Part shown: piece by piece, positions 48,398 to 51,331 of the stretch
Numbering within the stretch: the first letter of the stretch is position 1
How the letters are laid out: each line of letters begins with the position of its first letter
Origin: Lysinibacillus fusiformis
GTDB lineage: Bacteria; Bacillota; Bacilli; Bacillales_A; Planococcaceae
DNA length: 51,331 bases
Direction of reading: 5' to 3'
Assembly: GCF_003049525.1 (NCBI RefSeq)
Contig: NZ_PYWL01000020.1
Coordinates: 1-51,331 of the forward strand
The notes under the pieces: model-generated
What the model saw: only the letters and a program-made list of their open reading frames with translations
The model's database searches: none
What the model was told of the DNA's origin: nothing
Made by a program: the position numbers and the translations under genes

Positions 48398-48982
48398 ATG
48401 ACATTCAAGCAAAGATGGTCAGGTGGACTATTATCAGCAGTTGCTTTACTTACTTTATCCGCTTGTTCTGAAGATAAAACGGAGCCTTCCTCAACTTCAG
48501 ATAATACTCCTGAGACTGAGCAACAAACAGAAATGGATCACTCCTCAATGAACCATTCTAGCTCAGCAGAAGTACCGGCTACATTAAGAAAAGCTGAAGA
48601 TCCAGCATTTCCGGTTGGAAGTACCGCTATGATTACAGATGGGCATATGGAGGGGATGAAGGGTGCTGAAGCGACGATTGTTGGTGCCTATAAAACTACA
48701 GCCTATATCATTTCTTATGATCCAACATCAGGTGGCAAACGTGTAGAGAATCATAAATGGATTATCCATGAGGAATTAATGGATGTAGGGGAAGCACCAC
48801 TGTCCCCTGATACAGAGGTAAAAACGACTGCTACTCATATGGAAGGCATGAAAAAAGCAACCGTCCGCATTAAAGAAGCCGTACCAACCACAGTTTATAT
48901 GGTTGATTACACTTCAACCACGAATGGTGAAGCAGTGAAAAATCATAAATGGGTAACAGAAGATGAGTTAACAGCGCAATAA
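48398..48982 (+). CDS. ydhK: YdhK-like lipoprotein with two DUF1541 repeats
   Basis: 194 aa. Lipoprotein signal with lipobox LSAC. A linker with Met/His-rich MDHSSMNHSSS follows. Then two DUF1541 repeats: about 70-130 (AMITDGHMEGMKGAEATIVG...ENHKWIIHEEL) and 136-194 (TTATHMEGMKKATVRIKEA...KNHKWVTEDEL). YdhK-family genes occur next to copper-resistance functions, and HMEGMK together with the Met/His linker suits metal binding; the role is inferred. AAAGGAGG 8 nt before ATG. Convergent with the two-component genes. Confidence 0.88.
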   Translation: MTFKQRWSGGLLSAVALLTLSACSEDKTEPSSTSDNTPETEQQTEMDHSSMNHSSSAEVPATLRKAEDPAFPVGSTAMITDGHMEGMKGAEATIVGAYKTTAYIISYDPTSGGKRVENHKWIIHEELMDVGEAPLSPDTEVKTTATHMEGMKKATVRIKEAVPTTVYMVDYTSTTNGEAVKNHKWVTEDELTAQ

Positions 48983-48986
48983 TCCG

Positions 48987-49021
48987 AACAACCTCTTCCA
49001 ATATATTTGGCAGAGGTTGTT
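48987..49021. terminator. Bidirectional terminator between ydhK and the response regulator
   Basis: AACAACCTCT / AGAGGTTGTT with an inner CCA/TGG pairing; followed by TTCTAGTTTTT on the plus strand. Confidence 0.8.
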
Positions 49022-49023
49022 TT

Positions 49024-49725
49024 CTAGTTTTTATGTTCTAAAGGCTTTCGATCCGCAAACTTCTGCCATTTATAGCCGATTCCCCAAACGGTTTGCAAGT
49101 AATCATCAGCAGGAAATCCACTTTTCCTTAATTTTTCTCGTAAATTACGGACATGGGAATCGATAGTGCGATCCTCAATGGATACATGATAACCCCAAAC
49201 TGTGTTAATAAGATGTTCTCTTGAAAACACTTTATTTTGATAATCTAGAAATAAGGACATCATGGAAAATTCTTTTGGTGTTAATGGGATTGCCTCTTGT
49301 TGATAATATAATTCAAAGGATTCTTTATCTAAGCGTAAACCCTCAAAGACAACCACCTTGTCTTCTATCTTGGTTCTCCTTAATACAGCATGTATACGTG
49401 CTAATAGCTCTTCCTCATCAAAAGGCTTTACTATATAATCATCTGCCCCAATGTTTAAACCTTTTACAATATCCGAATGCTCTCCTTTAGCCGTAAGCAT
49501 GATGATAGGTACATGCCAAAACTTCCTGATTTCTTCACACACTTGAAACCCATCCATTTCTGGCATCATAATATCCAAAAGAACTAAATCCACATGCTCT
49601 TCCTCTAGATAAATGAGCGCATCTTGAATGGAAGACATTGCTCTACATTGAAAACCGGGCTCTAAGTAAAGAGTCAATAAATCTAACATTCTTGGTTCAT
49701 CGTCTATGCATAAAATGGTTTTCAT
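49024..49725 (-). CDS. OmpR/PhoB-family response regulator
   Basis: 233 aa. Receiver domain with acidic pair IDDE, phospho-acceptor Asp51 in LVLLDIMMPEMDG, and Lys in DYIVKPFDEEEL. The C-terminal winged helix (ALTPKEFSMMSLFLDYQNKV-like, then VSIEDRTIDSHVRNLREKLRKSG and GIGYKW) is of the PhoB type. Its start lies 29 nt inside the histidine kinase gene, so the pair is co-translated. The kinase comes first in the operon. Confidence 0.92.
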   Translation of the reverse strand: MKTILCIDDEPRMLDLLTLYLEPGFQCRAMSSIQDALIYLEEEHVDLVLLDIMMPEMDGFQVCEEIRKFWHVPIIMLTAKGEHSDIVKGLNIGADDYIVKPFDEEELLARIHAVLRRTKIEDKVVVFEGLRLDKESFELYYQQEAIPLTPKEFSMMSLFLDYQNKVFSREHLINTVWGYHVSIEDRTIDSHVRNLREKLRKSGFPADDYLQTVWGIGYKWQKFADRKPLEHKN

Positions 49726-51097
49726 CCGCTTCTACTCCTTTAAACGATAATTCAAAAACAGTCCCTTTATTTAGTTCACTTTTAACCGTCACTTCTCCCC
49801 CATGAGCCTGTACGAGTTCCTTGACAATGGCAAGTCCTAATCCGGTACCACCTAACGCACGACTTCTAGATTTTTCTACGCGGTAAAAGCGCTCAAAAAT
49901 AAACGGTAAATCCTTGTTGGGAATCCCTCTCCCTGTATCTCGTATTAAAATCGTTAATACACCATTGACCTTCTTTACATCTACCGTGGTAGTATCCCCC
50001 TGTCCGCAATAGGTCAATGCGTTATTTAATAGATTAATTATTATTTGCTCTAATCTTGCCTCATCTGCCCATAACGTTAATCTCTTTTCACAGCACACAT
50101 CAAAGTGGATATCTTTTTCTTGAAAAGCAGGACTTAATTTCCCCTTAATACCAGTAAAAAAAGCCTGTAAATCTAGATTTTGTTTTTCAATAACAAATGA
50201 GTTTTCATCCATCTTAGCTAAATCAAATAAATCCTTTATTAATCGTGAAAGTCTATTCGTCTCTTCCAATATAATAGCTAAGTATTTTTGTCGATCTTGC
50301 ACGGATAAATCACGTTTATAAAGAATATCGGTATAACCTTTAATAAAGGTTATCGGTGTACGAAGCTCATGGGCAATGCTAGATAGAAACTCTTTGCGCT
50401 CCTGCCTTAAATGATTTAACTCATTTGATAGTAGCTGAATGGCATTCGATAAATCCCCAAGCTCATCTTTGCCATTTGTAGAAAGAGCGACCGTAAAGTC
50501 CCCTTTACTCATTTTCAACGTGGCCTCTTTCATCTGAATTAATGGTTCAGCAAGCTTTCTAGATAACACAATGATGACAGCAATGGTGACTAAGCCAGAA
50601 ACAATGCCCACTATAAGGAAATGTTTATTCAAGCGTTTCATTAATGCATGGATCGAGTCTGTATTTTGAAACATAAAGACATAACCAATCGTTGTCTGCT
50701 CTTTTTGCATTGGACTAATAGTAGCTATAGCTTTTGCCTGTTGCCAGTTATCTTGTAGAATCTTTCCCTCATATGGTGTAGTTCCATCTAATTTCTTTAT
50801 CAGATTCTTCATTTCAGGATGCAATTGCGAGGAGGCTAAAATGGTCCCCTCAGCATCTGTCACTACTACATCTGTAGATTCTTCCGATTCCATCAAGACG
50901 ACATGTGCTAATGTTTCCTTATTAAAGTTCTGTTCTAATATTGTGCGATGTGAGTTTCCTCTCGCTTGCAAACTTGCTAATTCTTCCTCCACTCTAGAAT
51001 TAGTCAATGAGGCGTGTAAAAAAAACATCATAAATGTTTCAATACAAAATAATGTAATGAAAAAGATGATGCCTAGCTTTAGTGATAATTTTCTCAT
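49697..51097 (-). CDS. Sensor histidine kinase
   Basis: 466 aa. TM1 about 8-28, an extracytoplasmic sensor region about 30-155 (PAS/Cache-like, no assigned ligand), TM2 about 160-180, HAMP (LAEPLIQMKEATLKMSKGDF). HisKA has phospho-His near 243 in SSIAHELRTPITFIKGYTD. HATPase_c has N box NLLNNALTYC, G1 DTGRGIPNKD, F box FIFERFYRVEKSRS and G2 GGTGLGLAIVKEL. Partner of the regulator at 49024. The stimulus is unknown; ydhK next door makes a copper or envelope signal a guess. Confidence 0.92.
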   Translation of the reverse strand: MRKLSLKLGIIFFITLFCIETFMMFFLHASLTNSRVEEELASLQARGNSHRTILEQNFNKETLAHVVLMESEESTDVVVTDAEGTILASSQLHPEMKNLIKKLDGTTPYEGKILQDNWQQAKAIATISPMQKEQTTIGYVFMFQNTDSIHALMKRLNKHFLIVGIVSGLVTIAVIIVLSRKLAEPLIQMKEATLKMSKGDFTVALSTNGKDELGDLSNAIQLLSNELNHLRQERKEFLSSIAHELRTPITFIKGYTDILYKRDLSVQDRQKYLAIILEETNRLSRLIKDLFDLAKMDENSFVIEKQNLDLQAFFTGIKGKLSPAFQEKDIHFDVCCEKRLTLWADEARLEQIIINLLNNALTYCGQGDTTTVDVKKVNGVLTILIRDTGRGIPNKDLPFIFERFYRVEKSRSRALGGTGLGLAIVKELVQAHGGEVTVKSELNKGTVFELSFKGVEADENHFMHRR

Positions 51098-51213
51098 CTG
51101 TAACCACCATTTTAGAGTTTCTTACTAGTATATCGGCAAAATATGAAGATTTCATGCAGAAAAAATCTCTTTCCAAACATAAAAAGACCCATAAATATAG
51201 TTTATGAACTGAA

Positions 51214-51260
51214 CCCCGAATAGTGGACACTTTAAAAAGTGACCCTATTCGGGGTTTTTT
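51214..51260 (+). terminator. Hairpin terminator inside the IS left end
   Basis: CCCCGAATAG (51214-51223) pairs with CTATTCGGGG (51245-51254); inside it CACTTT pairs with AAAGTG. It is followed by TTTTTT. It would stop transcription entering from outside and shield the transposase gene. Confidence 0.85.
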
Positions 51261-51323
51261 GTTCATTTCACAAAAAAATCTCGTTATACTAAATATACGA
51301 AATTAAGAACGGGAGAAATTAGC

Positions 51324-51331
51324 ATGAGTAA
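51324..51331 (+). CDS. Start of a transposase gene (partial)
   Basis: Only ATGAGTAA is in the window (Met-Ser and the first two bases of the next codon). GGGAG lies 8 nt upstream, and TATACT about 35 nt upstream. Position just inside the IS end fits OrfA of an IS3-family element. Identity is inferred from context. Confidence 0.4.

Larger units (their letters stand above)
51205..51331 (+). mobile_element. Left end of an IS3-type insertion sequence (partial)
   Basis: The end begins TGAACTGAACCCCGAATAG, then TGGACAC, the pattern of the terminal inverted repeat of IS150/IS3-group elements (TG-xACTG-x-CCCC...TGGACA). A strong hairpin follows inside the end, then a promoter-like TATACT (51285-51290) and an ORF start at 51324 with GGGAG. 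The element runs off the right edge. Group assignment is from pattern recall. Confidence 0.65.

Noticed and set aside
1..51331. CRISPR arrays, tRNA genes, prophage or toxin-antitoxin modules
   Set aside because: I read both strands for regularly spaced repeats, cloverleaf-like sequences and phage or toxin gene sets and found none that can be supported.

Overview
The window is AT-rich Firmicute DNA and most resembles a Lysinibacillus-type member of the Bacillales. The evidence is the 5' end of a 16S rRNA gene, Bacillus-type ribosome binding sites, the conserved order yeaC-yeaD-yebA-guaA-pbuG known from Bacillus subtilis, a des/desK/desR set, a HemAT sensor, and a secreted protein anchored by S-layer homology domains. 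The genus is an inference. No prophage or CRISPR array is visible. The only clear mobile element is the left end of an IS3-type insertion sequence at the right edge.

Layout. 1-342: start of a 16S gene (minus strand) with tandem rRNA promoters. 516-9796: purine and cell-surface block on the minus strand (pbuG, a MOSC protein, guaA, transglutaminase/DUF58/MoxR). guaA and pbuG each carry their own guanine-type riboswitch. 9915-13888: copper-assembly cluster nosL-nosD-nosL-nosY-nosF without nosZ. 14099-16881: a small unknown protein, then pncB-nadE for NAD salvage. 17098-18905: glnK-amtB behind a GlnR/TnrA box. 18928-22103: ogt, fetAB, proline dehydrogenase. 22105-25036: desaturase and its two-component thermosensor. 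25145-31206: an acetyltransferase, then the SAM-riboswitch-controlled yitJ-metH operon. 31309-38528: hemY, hemAT, a Sel1-repeat protein, a YdcF-like protein, a Gly-rich membrane protein with YxcD, and an odd two-TM channel. 38711-42247: TetR/hydrolase divergent pair and an SLH-anchored GDSL esterase. 42350-45220: an endonuclease Q-like repair enzyme, a small conserved-looking protein, and a TetR-SMR-SMR efflux operon with two matching palindromic operators. 45298-48281: cobalamin-riboswitch-controlled btuCD and bioY behind a BirA-like operator. 48398-51097: the copper-linked lipoprotein YdhK beside a two-component system. 51205-51331: IS left end.

How the parts work together. Metabolite-sensing RNA is dense here: two guanine riboswitches, one SAM-I riboswitch and one cobalamin riboswitch. 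The cobalamin-controlled importer would supply the B12 needed by MetH. Both copper-related loci (nos-like and ydhK) encode lipoproteins with similar Met/His-rich stretches.

Most notable observations: the nos assembly cluster without nosZ; a bioY gene out of frame by one TA unit, with an ATGA restart; a two-TM channel whose selectivity filter is TGVETG instead of TVGYGD; a guaA riboswitch whose J2/3 core is complementary to its own terminator; and the doubled TetR operator.
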